Assembly (NCBI RefSeq): GCF_024448695.1
Contig: NZ_JAMOHY010000004.1
Span: forward strand, 1 to 64,000
Source: Stutzerimonas stutzeri
Lineage (GTDB): Bacteria; Pseudomonadota; Gammaproteobacteria; Pseudomonadales; Pseudomonadaceae
DNA length: 64,000 nt
Reading direction: 5' to 3'
Of the stretch, positions 29,314-38,922 are shown in pieces. The translations under genes and the position numbers were made by a program. The first letter of the stretch is position 1. Every line of letters begins with the position of its first letter. The notes under the pieces are model-generated. The model did no database searches. It saw only the letters and a list, made by a program, of their open reading frames with translations, and was not told the DNA's origin.

Positions 29314-30192
29314 TCAGCTATGCGCTGGCGGCGGCATCATCACTTTTCGCTCAGCGCCCAGGTCGCCATCCATAGCCTGCTGCATCGCACGGATCCGCCG
29401 TTTCTCTGCACGACGGCTCAGGTACCAGGCGATGAAGGTGAACAGCGAAATGACCAGCAGGATCAGGCTGGCGACGGCGTTGATCTCGGGTTTCACGCCC
29501 AGCCGCACGGCGGAGAAGATCTCCATCGGCAGGGTCGTCGAGCCAGGCCCCGAGACGAAGCTGGCCAGCACCAGGTCGTCCAGCGACAGCGCAAACGAGA
29601 GCATGCCGCCGGCGGCCAGCGAGGGCGCGATCATTGGCATGGTGATCACGAAGAACACCTTCCAAGGTCGTGCACCCAGGTCCATCGCCGCTTCCTCGAT
29701 GGACAGGTCCAGCTCACGCAGACGGGCCATCACCACCACCGCCACGTAGGCCGAGCAGAAGGTGGTATGGGCAATCCAGATGGTCACCAGACCGCGCTGT
29801 GCCGGCCAGCCCAGCAGTTGCGCCATGGCCACGAACAGCAGCAGCAACGACAGGCCGGTAATCACCTCGGGCATCACCAGCGGCGCCGTGACCAGTCCGC
29901 CGAATAGCGTGCGCCCACGAAACACCGGGATGCGCGTGAGTACGAAGGCGGCCATGGTGCCCAGCGCCACCGCGGCGATGGCGGTGTAGAAGGCCACTTC
30001 CAGCGAGCGCATCACCGCGCCCATCAGTTGGCTGTTGTCCAGCAGGCCGATGTACCACTTCAGCGACCAGCCGCCCCACACCGTCACCAGCCGCGAGGCG
30101 TTGAACGAGTAGATGACCAGAATCACCATCGGCAGGTAGATGAACAGCAGCCCGAGCACCAGGATCAGGTTGGAAAAGCTCCAGCGCCTCAT
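29314..30192 (-). CDS. spuH: Polyamine ABC transporter permease
   Basis: Inner-membrane permease (PotI-type) of the putrescine/spermidine importer. 292 aa with six predicted helices. The N-terminal [18 protein letters not shown] and the EAA loop ([63 protein letters not shown]) are characteristic of PotI/PotC. GGAGGG lies six bases before ATG. Last gene of spuABCDEFGH. It is separated from spuG by 76 bases, unlike the four-base overlap between spuG and spuF. Confidence 0.93.
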   Translation of the reverse strand: MRRWSFSNLILVLGLLFIYLPMVILVIYSFNASRLVTVWGGWSLKWYIGLLDNSQLMGAVMRSLEVAFYTAIAAVALGTMAAFVLTRIPVFRGRTLFGGLVTAPLVMPEVITGLSLLLLFVAMAQLLGWPAQRGLVTIWIAHTTFCSAYVAVVVMARLRELDLSIEEAAMDLGARPWKVFFVITMPMIAPSLAAGGMLSFALSLDDLVLASFVSGPGSTTLPMEIFSAVRLGVKPEINAVASLILLVISLFTFIAWYLSRRAEKRRIRAMQQAMDGDLGAERKVMMPPPAHS

Positions 30193-30315
30193 GGCTTACC
30201 CTCCAGGTCCCTGGCTATGCATCTGGGTGAAAAGCCGGTTGAACAGGACAGGCAGCGACTTGGGTAGGTCATAGCTTGCCCTCCAGTTCCTTGGCTTGGT
30301 TCCGGTTGAACAGGA
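30190..30315. repeat. Imperfect direct repeat: decayed copy of the spuG 3' end between spuG and spuH
   Basis: The 27-base segments 30190-30216 and 30270-30296 differ at four positions. CCGGTTGAACAGGA then recurs exactly at 30235-30248 and 30302-30315. Read on the minus strand, the inner copy still encodes VLFNR and ends with a glycine-rich remnant before a stop, against ILFNRNQAKELEGKL in real SpuG. The spuG-spuH gap therefore looks like a duplicated and diverged spuG tail that carries the spuH ribosome site. Confidence 0.65.
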
Positions 30316-31165
30316 TGATCGGCACCAGCAGGATTGCGAGCATCACCACCGCCAGCGCCGAGGCCACCGGCCAGTCACGGTTGTTGAAGAATTCCTGCCA
30401 AAGCACCTTGCCGATCATCAGTGTCTCGGGGCCACCCAGCAGCTCGGGAATCACGAATTCGCCCACCACCGGGATGAACACCAGCATGCAGCCGGCAATG
30501 ATGCCGTTCTTCGACAGCGGCACGGTGATCTTCCAGAAACTGGTCAACCGCCGCGCACCCAGGTCGGACGCAGCCTCCAGCAGGCTCAGGTCATGCTTAA
30601 CCAGGTTGGCGTAGAGCGGCAGGATCATGAACGGCAGGTAGGAATAAACCACGCCGATATACACGGCCAGGTCGGTATTGAGAATCTGCAGCGGTGTATC
30701 GATCAGACCCATGCCCAGCAGCAGGCTGTTGAGTAGGCCGTTGCTGCTGAGGATGCCCATCCAGGCATAGACGCGAATCAGGATAGCGGTCCAGGTCGGC
30801 ATCATGATGAGCAGCAGCAGCACCGTTTGCAGGTCCTTGCGTGCGCGGGCTATCGCATAAGCCATGGGATAGCCGACCAGCAGGCACAGCAGGGTGCTGA
30901 AGAAGGCAATCTTCAGCGAACCGGCGTAGGCGGCCAGGTAAAGGTCGTCCTCACTGAGGAAGATGTAATTGCCGAGGTTGATCAGCACCTGCAGCTGCTG
31001 ATCGGCATAGGCGAAGATGTCTGTGTAAGGCGGAATCGCCACGTCCGCCTCGGCGAAGCTGATTTTCAGCACGATGGCGAACGGCAGCAGGAAAAACAGC
31101 ATTAGCCACACGAAAGGGACACCGATGACCAGCCGGCGACCCAGGCTCAGGCGCACGCGGTTCAT
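30269..31165 (-). CDS. spuG: Polyamine ABC transporter permease
   Basis: PotH-type inner-membrane permease, 298 aa, six predicted helices. VPFVWLMLFFLLPFAIVLKISFAE at the N-terminus; EAA loop LLEAASDLGARRLTSFWKITVPLSKNGIIAGCMLVFIPVVGEFVIPELLGG. It forms the membrane channel together with SpuH. ATG overlaps the spuF stop (ATGA). Confidence 0.93.
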   Translation of the reverse strand: MNRVRLSLGRRLVIGVPFVWLMLFFLLPFAIVLKISFAEADVAIPPYTDIFAYADQQLQVLINLGNYIFLSEDDLYLAAYAGSLKIAFFSTLLCLLVGYPMAYAIARARKDLQTVLLLLIMMPTWTAILIRVYAWMGILSSNGLLNSLLLGMGLIDTPLQILNTDLAVYIGVVYSYLPFMILPLYANLVKHDLSLLEAASDLGARRLTSFWKITVPLSKNGIIAGCMLVFIPVVGEFVIPELLGGPETLMIGKVLWQEFFNNRDWPVASALAVVMLAILLVPIILFNRNQAKELEGKL

Positions 31166-32313
31166 GCCTGCAGCACCACGCCGCTGTCACTGAGCCAGTG
31201 CAGGTACACCCGCTCTTCCCAAGTCGGCCATTTCACGTGACGCTCGGCGTTGGCGACGAAGGCCTGCAGCAGCATCCCCGACTCCAGCTTGATGTAATAC
31301 ACCGAATGCCCGCCGAGGTAGGCGATGTCATGCACGACGCCTTCGCACCAGTTGTAGTCGGCCAGTTCCAGTTCAGGCTTGTCGATGCTCATCAGCAGCT
31401 TTTCCGGACGCAGGGCGAAGGTCACTCGCTTGTCCTGGGCGCGGGTGCTGATGCCGTGCCCGACGTAGATCGGGCGTTCCAGCTGCGGACAGGCGATCAC
31501 CGCGTGGTCTTCAAGGTCTTCGACCAGCTCGCCGTCGAACAGGTTGACGTTACCGATGAATTCACAAACCAGCCGGCTGGCCGGGGTTTCGTAGATGTCC
31601 ATCGGGCTGCCGACCTGGGCGATCCAGCCCAGATGCATGATGGCGATGCGCTCGGCCATGGTCATGGCCTCTTCCTGGTCATGGGTGACCATCACGCAGG
31701 TCACGCCGACGCGCTCGATGATCTGTACCAGTTCCAACTGCATCCGCGAGCGCAGCTTCTTGTCCAGCGCACCCATAGGCTCATCAAGCAGCAGCAACTT
31801 GGGCCTTTTCGCCAGCGAACGCGCCAGGGCCACGCGCTGGCGCTGGCCACCAGACAGCTGATGCGGTTTACGCTTGGCGTACTGGGTCATCTGCACCAAC
31901 CCAAGCATTTCATTAACGCGCTCGTCGATCTCCGCCTTCGATAGACGATCCTGCTTGAGACCGAAAGCAATGTTCTGCTCCACGCTCATGTGCGGGAACA
32001 GCGCATAGGACTGGAACATCATGTTGATAGGCCGCTCGTAGGGCGGCATGTCGGTGATGTCCTGGCCATCGAGGAAGATGCGCCCCTCGCTGGGCCGCTC
32101 AAAACCGGCGAGCATGCGCAGCAGCGTGGACTTGCCCGAGCCCGAGCCACCCAGCAGGGCGAAGATTTCGCCCTGGTGAATACTCAGCGAAACATCATCG
32201 ACCGCTACCGTTTCGTCGAATTTCTTCGTGACGCGGTCGATCTTCAGCAGCACCTGCTTGTTCTGGCTCTCACCGGTGAGGGCCTTTTTGTAGGCGCTGG
32301 AGGCAACGGCCAT
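31162..32313 (-). CDS. spuF: Polyamine ABC transporter ATP-binding protein
   Basis: PotG/PotA-type ATPase, 383 aa. Walker A GGSGSGKST, signature LSGGQRQRVALA, Walker B LLLLDEPMGALD, switch His in MVTHDQEEAM, and a C-terminal TOBE domain (~300-375, VTFALRPEKLLMSI). GGGAG eight bases before ATG. It follows spuE after 87 bases that hold a terminator-like hairpin, so its expression is probably lower than that of the binding proteins. Confidence 0.94.
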   Translation of the reverse strand: MAVASSAYKKALTGESQNKQVLLKIDRVTKKFDETVAVDDVSLSIHQGEIFALLGGSGSGKSTLLRMLAGFERPSEGRIFLDGQDITDMPPYERPINMMFQSYALFPHMSVEQNIAFGLKQDRLSKAEIDERVNEMLGLVQMTQYAKRKPHQLSGGQRQRVALARSLAKRPKLLLLDEPMGALDKKLRSRMQLELVQIIERVGVTCVMVTHDQEEAMTMAERIAIMHLGWIAQVGSPMDIYETPASRLVCEFIGNVNLFDGELVEDLEDHAVIACPQLERPIYVGHGISTRAQDKRVTFALRPEKLLMSIDKPELELADYNWCEGVVHDIAYLGGHSVYYIKLESGMLLQAFVANAERHVKWPTWEERVYLHWLSDSGVVLQA

Positions 32314-32370
32314 GCGCGAACTCCCGATTGAAAATAAATGAGCCCGGACGGCGCCGGTTCTATCGTTTTG

Positions 32371-32391
32371 AAAAGACCGGGCGGCGCCCGG
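32371..32391 (-). terminator. Terminator-like attenuator between spuE and spuF
   Basis: On the minus strand CCGGGC-GCC-GCCCGG (32377-32391) is followed at once by TCTTTTC, ten bases after the spuE stop. It has the form of a weak intrinsic terminator, suitable for making more binding protein than ATPase and permeases. Confidence 0.6.
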
Positions 32392-32400
32392 CCACTGTCA

Positions 32401-33504
<1,104 letters not shown>

Positions 33505-33644
33505 TTACAGGCCGCGCGTGCAAAGCGGACGAAAGGCGGGCTATTTAGTGGAAAAACCTCGGGAAATCAACTGGCTGACACAAAAAAGCGATGCATCATC
33601 GACCCACGAGCGCTCCCCCTGAGCAGCAGAGAAGCAGCGGTCTG

Positions 33645-33679
33645 CCGGCTCGCACAGATCACCGACCTGCACGAGCCGG
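33645..33679 (-). terminator. Stem-loop after spuD
   Basis: CCGGCTCG and CGAGCCGG form a perfect 8-bp stem with a 19-base loop, starting nine bases after the spuD stop, with no T tract. Probably stabilises the spuD mRNA end or attenuates read-through into spuE. The remaining ~150 bases of the spuD-spuE gap show no other feature. Confidence 0.5.
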
Positions 33680-33687
33680 GCGAGGTA

Positions 33688-34785
33688 TCAGCGACCAGAC
33701 TTGATCTTGGTCCAGCTGCGGGTCATGGTCCGCTGGGTTTTCGCGTCCAGATCGGTGAAGGTGTAGAGCTTCTGCAGCACATCCTGGCTTGGGTAGACGC
33801 CCGGATCGGTGCGAATCGCCTCGTCCACCAGAGGCGTGGCGGCGGCGTTGGCGCTCGGGAACTGCACGTAGTTGACGATCGGCGCCATGACTTCCGGCTT
33901 CATCAGGTAGTCGAGGAATACGTGAGCACTTTCAACGTTCCGGGCATCCGCCGGGATCGCCAGCATGTCGAAGAAGCTGCCGGCACCTTCCTTGGGAATG
34001 TTGTAGCTGACGTTGACGCCGTTCTGGGCGTCCTCGGCGCGCGACTTGGCCTGGTAGATATCACCCGAGTAACCGATGGCTACACAGATGTTGCCGTTGG
34101 CCAGGTCGGAGATGTACTTGGAGGAATGGAAATAGGCTGTGTGCGGGCGAATCTGCAGGAACAGCTCCTCGGCTTTTTTCAGCTCGTCGGCCTTGCTGCT
34201 ATCCGGGGCGTAACCCAGGTAATGCAGGGCTGCCGGCAGCATTTCAGTGGGCGAGTCGAGGAAGGCGACCCCGCAGGATTTAAGCTTTTCCATGTTTTCC
34301 GGCTTGAACACCAGATCCCAGGAATTGACTGGCGCGTTCTCACCCAACGCAGCCTTGACCTTCTCGGCGTTGTAACCAATGCCGATGGTGCCCCACATGT
34401 AGGGGACCGAATACTGGTTGTCCGGATCGCTCGGCTGCAATGCCTTGAGCAGATCCTTGTCGAGGTTTTCCCAGTTCGACAACTTGCTGCGGTCCAGTTT
34501 CTGGAACACACCAGCCTTGATCTGCTTGGCCAGGAAAGGGTTGGATGGCACTACCACGTCATAGCCCGAGCTGCCGGCCAGCAGCTTGGCTTCCAGCACT
34601 TCGTTGCTGTCGAAAACGTCGTAGACCACCTTGATGCCGGTTTCTTGAGTGAAGTTGCTCAGGGTGTCTTCGGCAATGTAGTCGGACCAGTTGAATACGT
34701 GCAGCACCTTCTCCTGGGCCTGTGCAGCACCGGCTACCGCGCCGGCCAGCGTCATCGCTAAGAGGGTCTTGGCAAAGGGTTTCAT
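33688..34785 (-). CDS. spuD: Periplasmic polyamine-binding protein, putrescine type by position
   Basis: PotF-type receptor, 365 aa from ATG 34785, which has CAGGAG nine bases upstream; a longer reading to 34827 lacks a ribosome site. Signal peptide ~1-23 (ends GAAQAQ). [44 protein letters not shown] and [25 protein letters not shown] mark the family. SpuD of P. aeruginosa binds putrescine; same position here. Preceded by a 231-base gap after spuC that may hold its own promoter, and followed by a stem-loop. Confidence 0.9.
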   Translation of the reverse strand: MKPFAKTLLAMTLAGAVAGAAQAQEKVLHVFNWSDYIAEDTLSNFTQETGIKVVYDVFDSNEVLEAKLLAGSSGYDVVVPSNPFLAKQIKAGVFQKLDRSKLSNWENLDKDLLKALQPSDPDNQYSVPYMWGTIGIGYNAEKVKAALGENAPVNSWDLVFKPENMEKLKSCGVAFLDSPTEMLPAALHYLGYAPDSSKADELKKAEELFLQIRPHTAYFHSSKYISDLANGNICVAIGYSGDIYQAKSRAEDAQNGVNVSYNIPKEGAGSFFDMLAIPADARNVESAHVFLDYLMKPEVMAPIVNYVQFPSANAAATPLVDEAIRTDPGVYPSQDVLQKLYTFTDLDAKTQRTMTRSWTKIKSGR

Positions 34786-35016
34786 CCGTGTTGCTCCTGT
34801 TGTAATCGTTTGTTGTTTGGCTGCCAATTTGGCACAGGTCAGCAGAAGGCCAAGCGCATCGCTAGCCTCGGCATACCCGAACAGTGAACAGGCTGTGCCG
34901 GCATCGACACAATCTCGGGAGGCCAGGCAAAAGCACGCGCGCAGTCTGGCAAGGTCAATGACGGTTTTTCAATAACCCGAGCGCAGTTCTCATGCATTCG
35001 TAACGATAGTAGCTCC

Positions 35017-36375
35017 TCAGCCAAGCGCTTCCCTGGCGGTTGCATCCAGGCAAAGCCGGGCCTTGTCGATCAGTTCGTCTATCTGCTCCTCATTTATCAC
35101 CAGCGGCGGCGAGATGATCATGGTATCGCCCACCGCGCGCATCACCAGGCCGTTGCGGAAGCAGTGCTCACGACAGAGCATGCCGACACCCGACGCGGCA
35201 AAGCGCTCACGGGTTTTCTTGTTCTTCACCAGCTCCAGCGCACCGAGCATGCCAACGCCACGCGCCTCACCCACCAGCGGATGCTCGGCCAGCTCCCGCC
35301 AGCGAGATTGCAAATAGGGTGCCGTTTTCGCCTTGACCTGCTCGACGATTCTTTCCTCGCGCAGGATGCGGATGTTCTCCAGCGCCACCGCTGCCGCCAC
35401 CGGGTGCCCCGAGTAGGTGAAGCCGTGATAGAACTCGCCACCCTCGTTGAGGGTCTGCACCACTTTGTCGCGTACCACCACGCCACCCATGGGGATGTAG
35501 CCCGACGTCAGGCCTTTGGCGATGGGCATCAGATCCGGTTCGAGGCCGTAATAATCGCTGCCGAACCATTCGCCGGTACGGCCAAAGCCGCAGATCACCT
35601 CATCCGCAACCAGCAGGATGTCGTAACGCGCAAGGATCTCCTTGATCTTCGGCCAGTAACTGTCCGGCGGAATGATCACGCCGCCGGCGCCCTGGATCGG
35701 CTCGGCGATGAAGGCGGCGACCCGGTCTTCACCCACTTCACGAATCTTCTGTTCCAGTTGCTCGGCAACCCGCACGCCGAATTCCTCCGGCTCCAGCTCG
35801 CCGCCTTCGCCGTACCAGTACGGCTGGTCGATATGCTCGATACCTGGAATTGGCCCGTCGCCCTGATCGTGCATGGCCTTCATACCGCCGAGGCTGGCGC
35901 CAGCGATGGTCGAGCCGTGATAGCCGTTCCAGCGACCGATGACCACCTTCTTCGCCGGCTGCCCCTTGATCGCCCAGTAATGGCGCACCATACGCAGTAC
36001 GGTGTCATTGGCCTCCGAGCCGGAACCGGTAAAGAACACGTGGTTCATTCCCTCCGGGGCGATATCGGCAATTGCCTTGGCCAGGGCGATTGCCGGCGGA
36101 TGCGCGGTCTGGAAGAACAGGTTGTAGTAGGGCAGTTCGCGCATCTGCCGGGTCGCCGCCTCGACCAACTCCTCACGCCCGTAACCGAGGTTGACGCACC
36201 AGAGCCCGGCCATGGCATCCAGAATCCTGTGGCCTTCGCTGTCCTGCAGATAAACGCCTTCGGCACGCGTGATCACCCGCGTGCCCTTGGCATTGAGCGC
36301 CTTGTAATCGGTGAACGGCGGCAGGTGATGGTCGCGGCTCAAGGCTTGCCATTGCAGGGTTTGCGAATCGCTCAT
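35017..36375 (-). CDS. spuC: Putrescine-pyruvate aminotransferase
   Basis: PLP-dependent class-III aminotransferase that converts putrescine and pyruvate to 4-aminobutanal and alanine (also acts on related diamines). 452 aa. FFTGSGSEANDTVLRMVRHYW, the PLP-phosphate region, the cofactor Asp in LLVADEVICGFGRTG, and the Schiff-base Lys in IAKGLTSGYIPMG are all present. Lies between spuB and the receptors. The 161-base gap to spuB holds a palindromic repeat element. Confidence 0.94.
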   Translation of the reverse strand: MSDSQTLQWQALSRDHHLPPFTDYKALNAKGTRVITRAEGVYLQDSEGHRILDAMAGLWCVNLGYGREELVEAATRQMRELPYYNLFFQTAHPPAIALAKAIADIAPEGMNHVFFTGSGSEANDTVLRMVRHYWAIKGQPAKKVVIGRWNGYHGSTIAGASLGGMKAMHDQGDGPIPGIEHIDQPYWYGEGGELEPEEFGVRVAEQLEQKIREVGEDRVAAFIAEPIQGAGGVIIPPDSYWPKIKEILARYDILLVADEVICGFGRTGEWFGSDYYGLEPDLMPIAKGLTSGYIPMGGVVVRDKVVQTLNEGGEFYHGFTYSGHPVAAAVALENIRILREERIVEQVKAKTAPYLQSRWRELAEHPLVGEARGVGMLGALELVKNKKTRERFAASGVGMLCREHCFRNGLVMRAVGDTMIISPPLVINEEQIDELIDKARLCLDATAREALG

Positions 36376-36428
36376 CAGTCACCTCTTTTATACGTGATGT
36401 TTGGTAGATGCAGCTCCACACCTTCGGC

Positions 36429-36533
36429 CAAACGTAGGGTGGATCACGCTTCATCGATCCACCGGGGCTCCGCGTGGCGCTCCACCCCACGAAGCCACGG
36501 TGGATGTAAAAAGCGACATCCACCCTACGTTTG
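36429..36533. repeat. 105-bp palindromic element with 16-bp terminal inverted repeats
   Basis: CAAACGTAGGGTGGAT (36429-36444) is repeated exactly in inverse as ATCCACCCTACGTTTG (36518-36533). Each end also forms its own hairpin: GGTGGATC-N10-GATCCACC at 36438-36463 and GGTGGATGT-N8-ACATCCACC at 36499-36524. It fills most of the spuB-spuC gap and belongs to the same family as the units at 40322, 42469 and 55532. It contains no coding capacity. Confidence 0.8.
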
Positions 36534-36536
36534 CTT

Positions 36537-37895
36537 TCAGACCGAGAGCATCAGAAACTCCCGCTCCCATGAGCTGATCACCCGGTGATAGTTCTCCTGC
36601 TCCGTGCGCTTGACCGCCACGTAGCCGGTGATGAACTTCGGGCTCAGGTATTTGCGCAGTTCGCGGCAGTTCTCCATGCGCTCCAGTGCGGCTTCCAGCG
36701 TCAGCGGCAGACGCAGGTTGCGGCGCTCGTAGCCGCGCCCCTTGACCGGCGGGCTAGGATTTAGCCCCTCGACCATGCCGATGTAGCCGCATAAAAGGCT
36801 GGCAGCGATGGCGAGATACGGGTTGGCGTCGGCGCCCGGCAGGCGGTTCTCCACGCGGCGATTCTGCGGATCGGAATCCGGCACGCGCAGCCCCACGGTG
36901 CGGTTTTCCTCGCCCCATTCGACGTTCACCGGCGCCGAGGTATCCGGCAGGAAGCGGCGGAACGAATTGACGTTGGGCGCGAACATCGGCAACAACTCGG
37001 GAATGTATTTCTGCAGCCCGCCGACGTGATGCAGGAATAACTGGCTCATCGAACCATCGGGATTGGAGAAGATGTTCTTCCCGGTTTCGATATCCACCAC
37101 GCTCTGGTGCAGGTGCATGGCGCTGCCCGGCTCACCGGTCATCGGCTTGGCCATGAAGGTCGCGGCCACGTTGTGCTTGAGCGCCGCCTCACGCATGGTG
37201 CGCTTGAACACCAGTATCTGGTCGGCCAGGTGCAGGGCCTCGCCGTGACGGAAGTTGATTTCCATCTGCGCGGTGCCTTCCTCGTGGATCAACGTATCCA
37301 GATCAAGACCTTGGGCCTCACACCAGTCGTACATGTCCTCGAACAGCGGATCGAACTCGTTGGCGGCATCGATGGAGAACGACTGACGGCCCGTCTCCTG
37401 GCGGCCCGAGCGACCAATGGGTGGCTGGAAAGGCAGGTCCGGGTCTTCGCAACGCTGGGTCAGGTAGAACTCCATTTCCGGTGCAACAATGGGCTGCCAG
37501 CCGCGGTCGGCATACATCTTCAGCACGCGCTTGAGGATATTGCGCGGTGATATCTCGATGGGATTGCCCATCTTGTCGTAGGTATCGTGAATCACCTGAG
37601 CGGTCGGCTCGATGGCCCAGGGCACCAGGAACATCGCATCGGGATCGGGACGACAGAACATGTCGATGTCCGCCGGATCCAGCAGCTCGTAATAGATGTC
37701 ATCCTCGACATAGTCGCCAGTGACCGTCTGCAGCAGCACGCTCTCCGGCAGGCGCATGCCCTTTTCACCGAGGAATTTGCTGGTCGGCGAGATCTTGCCC
37801 CTGGCGATGCCGGTCAGGTCGCTGATCAGGCATTCCACTTCGGTGATCTTGTGTTCTTTCAGCCAGCCGGTGAGCTGGTCGAGCTTGCTAGTCAT
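36537..37895 (-). CDS. spuB: Glutamine-synthetase-like gamma-glutamylpolyamine synthetase
   Basis: ATP-dependent ligase of the GS family that joins glutamate to polyamines, the first step of the gamma-glutamylation route. ATG 37895, with AGAGG five bases upstream, gives 452 aa; a longer reading to 38030 runs into spuA. The catalytic domain shows EMEFYLTQR, EEGTAQMEINFRHGE, the ATP-site FMAKPMTGEPGSAMHLHQS and RVPDSDPQNRRVENRLPGADANPYLA. Paralogue of spuI. It is separated from spuA by 38 bases. Confidence 0.92.
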   Translation of the reverse strand: MTSKLDQLTGWLKEHKITEVECLISDLTGIARGKISPTSKFLGEKGMRLPESVLLQTVTGDYVEDDIYYELLDPADIDMFCRPDPDAMFLVPWAIEPTAQVIHDTYDKMGNPIEISPRNILKRVLKMYADRGWQPIVAPEMEFYLTQRCEDPDLPFQPPIGRSGRQETGRQSFSIDAANEFDPLFEDMYDWCEAQGLDLDTLIHEEGTAQMEINFRHGEALHLADQILVFKRTMREAALKHNVAATFMAKPMTGEPGSAMHLHQSVVDIETGKNIFSNPDGSMSQLFLHHVGGLQKYIPELLPMFAPNVNSFRRFLPDTSAPVNVEWGEENRTVGLRVPDSDPQNRRVENRLPGADANPYLAIAASLLCGYIGMVEGLNPSPPVKGRGYERRNLRLPLTLEAALERMENCRELRKYLSPKFITGYVAVKRTEQENYHRVISSWEREFLMLSV

Positions 37896-37933
37896 GATGA
37901 CCTCTGATTGCGATTTGTGCGCGACGGGTCCGT

Positions 37934-38680
37934 TCAACGCTGTGCTGCACGTGCCTTGCAGGCCTCGGCGAAACCCTGGAACAGCGCCAGGTAAGCCGGG
38001 TGTTCGTGTACTTTCCATTCCGGGTGCCACTGCACGCCAAGGGCGAAACCCGGCGCTGCCTCGACGGAGAAGGCTTCGATCAGCCCGTCAGGCGCCAGCG
38101 CCTCGATGCGCAGCCCTGCCCCCAGCCGCTCGACACCCTGGCCGTGCACCGAATTGACCCGGATCTCGGCTGGCAGCCCGAGACGCGCCAGCAGGCCGCC
38201 CGGCTGCACATGCAGCGCGTGGCTCAGGCCGTATTGCACCTCGACCGGGTCCTCGGGACGCTCACGATGATCCTGATAAGGCCCGGCTTCATGCACCTTC
38301 TGGTACAGGCTACCGCCAAAGGCCACGTTCATTTCCTGAAAACCACGGCAGATACCCAGCACCGGTATGCCGGCATCCACCGCTTCGCGAATCAGCGGCA
38401 GCGTCAGCTGATCACGCGAAGGATCGTGCGGCGTCCCGGGTTCGCTGGCCGGCCCTTGATAATGATGGGGTTCGACATTGGATGGCGAACCGGTAAACAG
38501 CAGGCCATCAAGGCTTTCCAACAGTGACTGCCGGTCAATCAGCTCGCCCAGCGCCGGTATCACCAGCGGCACGCCGGCAATCGCCGCAGCACGCAGATAC
38601 TTGTCACCTGCGATATGAAAACCGTGGTGACCGATCTGCCGGGTACAGGCGCAAACGCCGATCAGGGGCACTCGAGACAT
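37934..38680 (-). CDS. spuA: Glutamine amidotransferase-like gamma-glutamyl-polyamine hydrolase (PuuD-like)
   Basis: Class-I amidotransferase-fold peptidase (C26). It is expected to cleave the gamma-glutamyl group from gamma-glutamyl-GABA and related products. The nucleophile Cys lies in VLGICRGFQEMNVAFGGSLYQ; the His-Glu pair is in GVQWHPEWK. VNSVHGQGVERL is also conserved. 248 aa. First gene of the minus-strand operon, divergent from spuI. Confidence 0.92.
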   Translation of the reverse strand: MSRVPLIGVCACTRQIGHHGFHIAGDKYLRAAAIAGVPLVIPALGELIDRQSLLESLDGLLFTGSPSNVEPHHYQGPASEPGTPHDPSRDQLTLPLIREAVDAGIPVLGICRGFQEMNVAFGGSLYQKVHEAGPYQDHRERPEDPVEVQYGLSHALHVQPGGLLARLGLPAEIRVNSVHGQGVERLGAGLRIEALAPDGLIEAFSVEAAPGFALGVQWHPEWKVHEHPAYLALFQGFAEACKARAAQR

Positions 38681-38839
38681 GGAATATCATCCTGGAAGCT
38701 GCAACTCACCGAAGAGTAGTCTTGTTCATTTTTATAGACAATAGATTGCAAGACGGCCTTCGTCAGGGGCGGCAAGAGAAGATTCCCGTGCCCCATAAAT
38801 GCCCGCTGCAGCCCATAATGAGGCACCCACGCGCTCCTA

Positions 38840-38876
38840 TTGACAGCTGCTGGGCTTTTCGATTGACTCCAGTCAA
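38840..38876. promoter_or_regulatory. Divergent spuA/spuI control region with a TTGACT-CC-AGTCAA dyad
   Basis: The 242-base gap 38681-38922 must hold promoters for both spuABCDEFGH (minus) and spuI (plus). TTGACA at 38840 could be a -35 element toward spuI. The dyad TTGACT-CC-AGTCAA at 38863-38876 lies close behind it and is a candidate operator. On the minus strand TTGTCT and TACTCT, 17 bases apart near 38720-38750, could form the spuA promoter. These calls rest on weak consensus matches. Confidence 0.3.
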
Positions 38877-38922
38877 ACCGTTTTGATGATTGAAATTTTT
38901 AACAATATTAAGGTGTCACATC

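Noticed and set aside
29282-29749. Plus-strand open frame of ~155 codons over spuH
   Set aside because: Antisense to a well-conserved permease; its composition (Arg/Ser/Thr-rich) is that of a shadow frame.
36376-36536. Riboswitch or RNA gene between spuB and spuC
   Set aside because: The strong secondary structure is explained by the inverted repeat units of the dispersed family.
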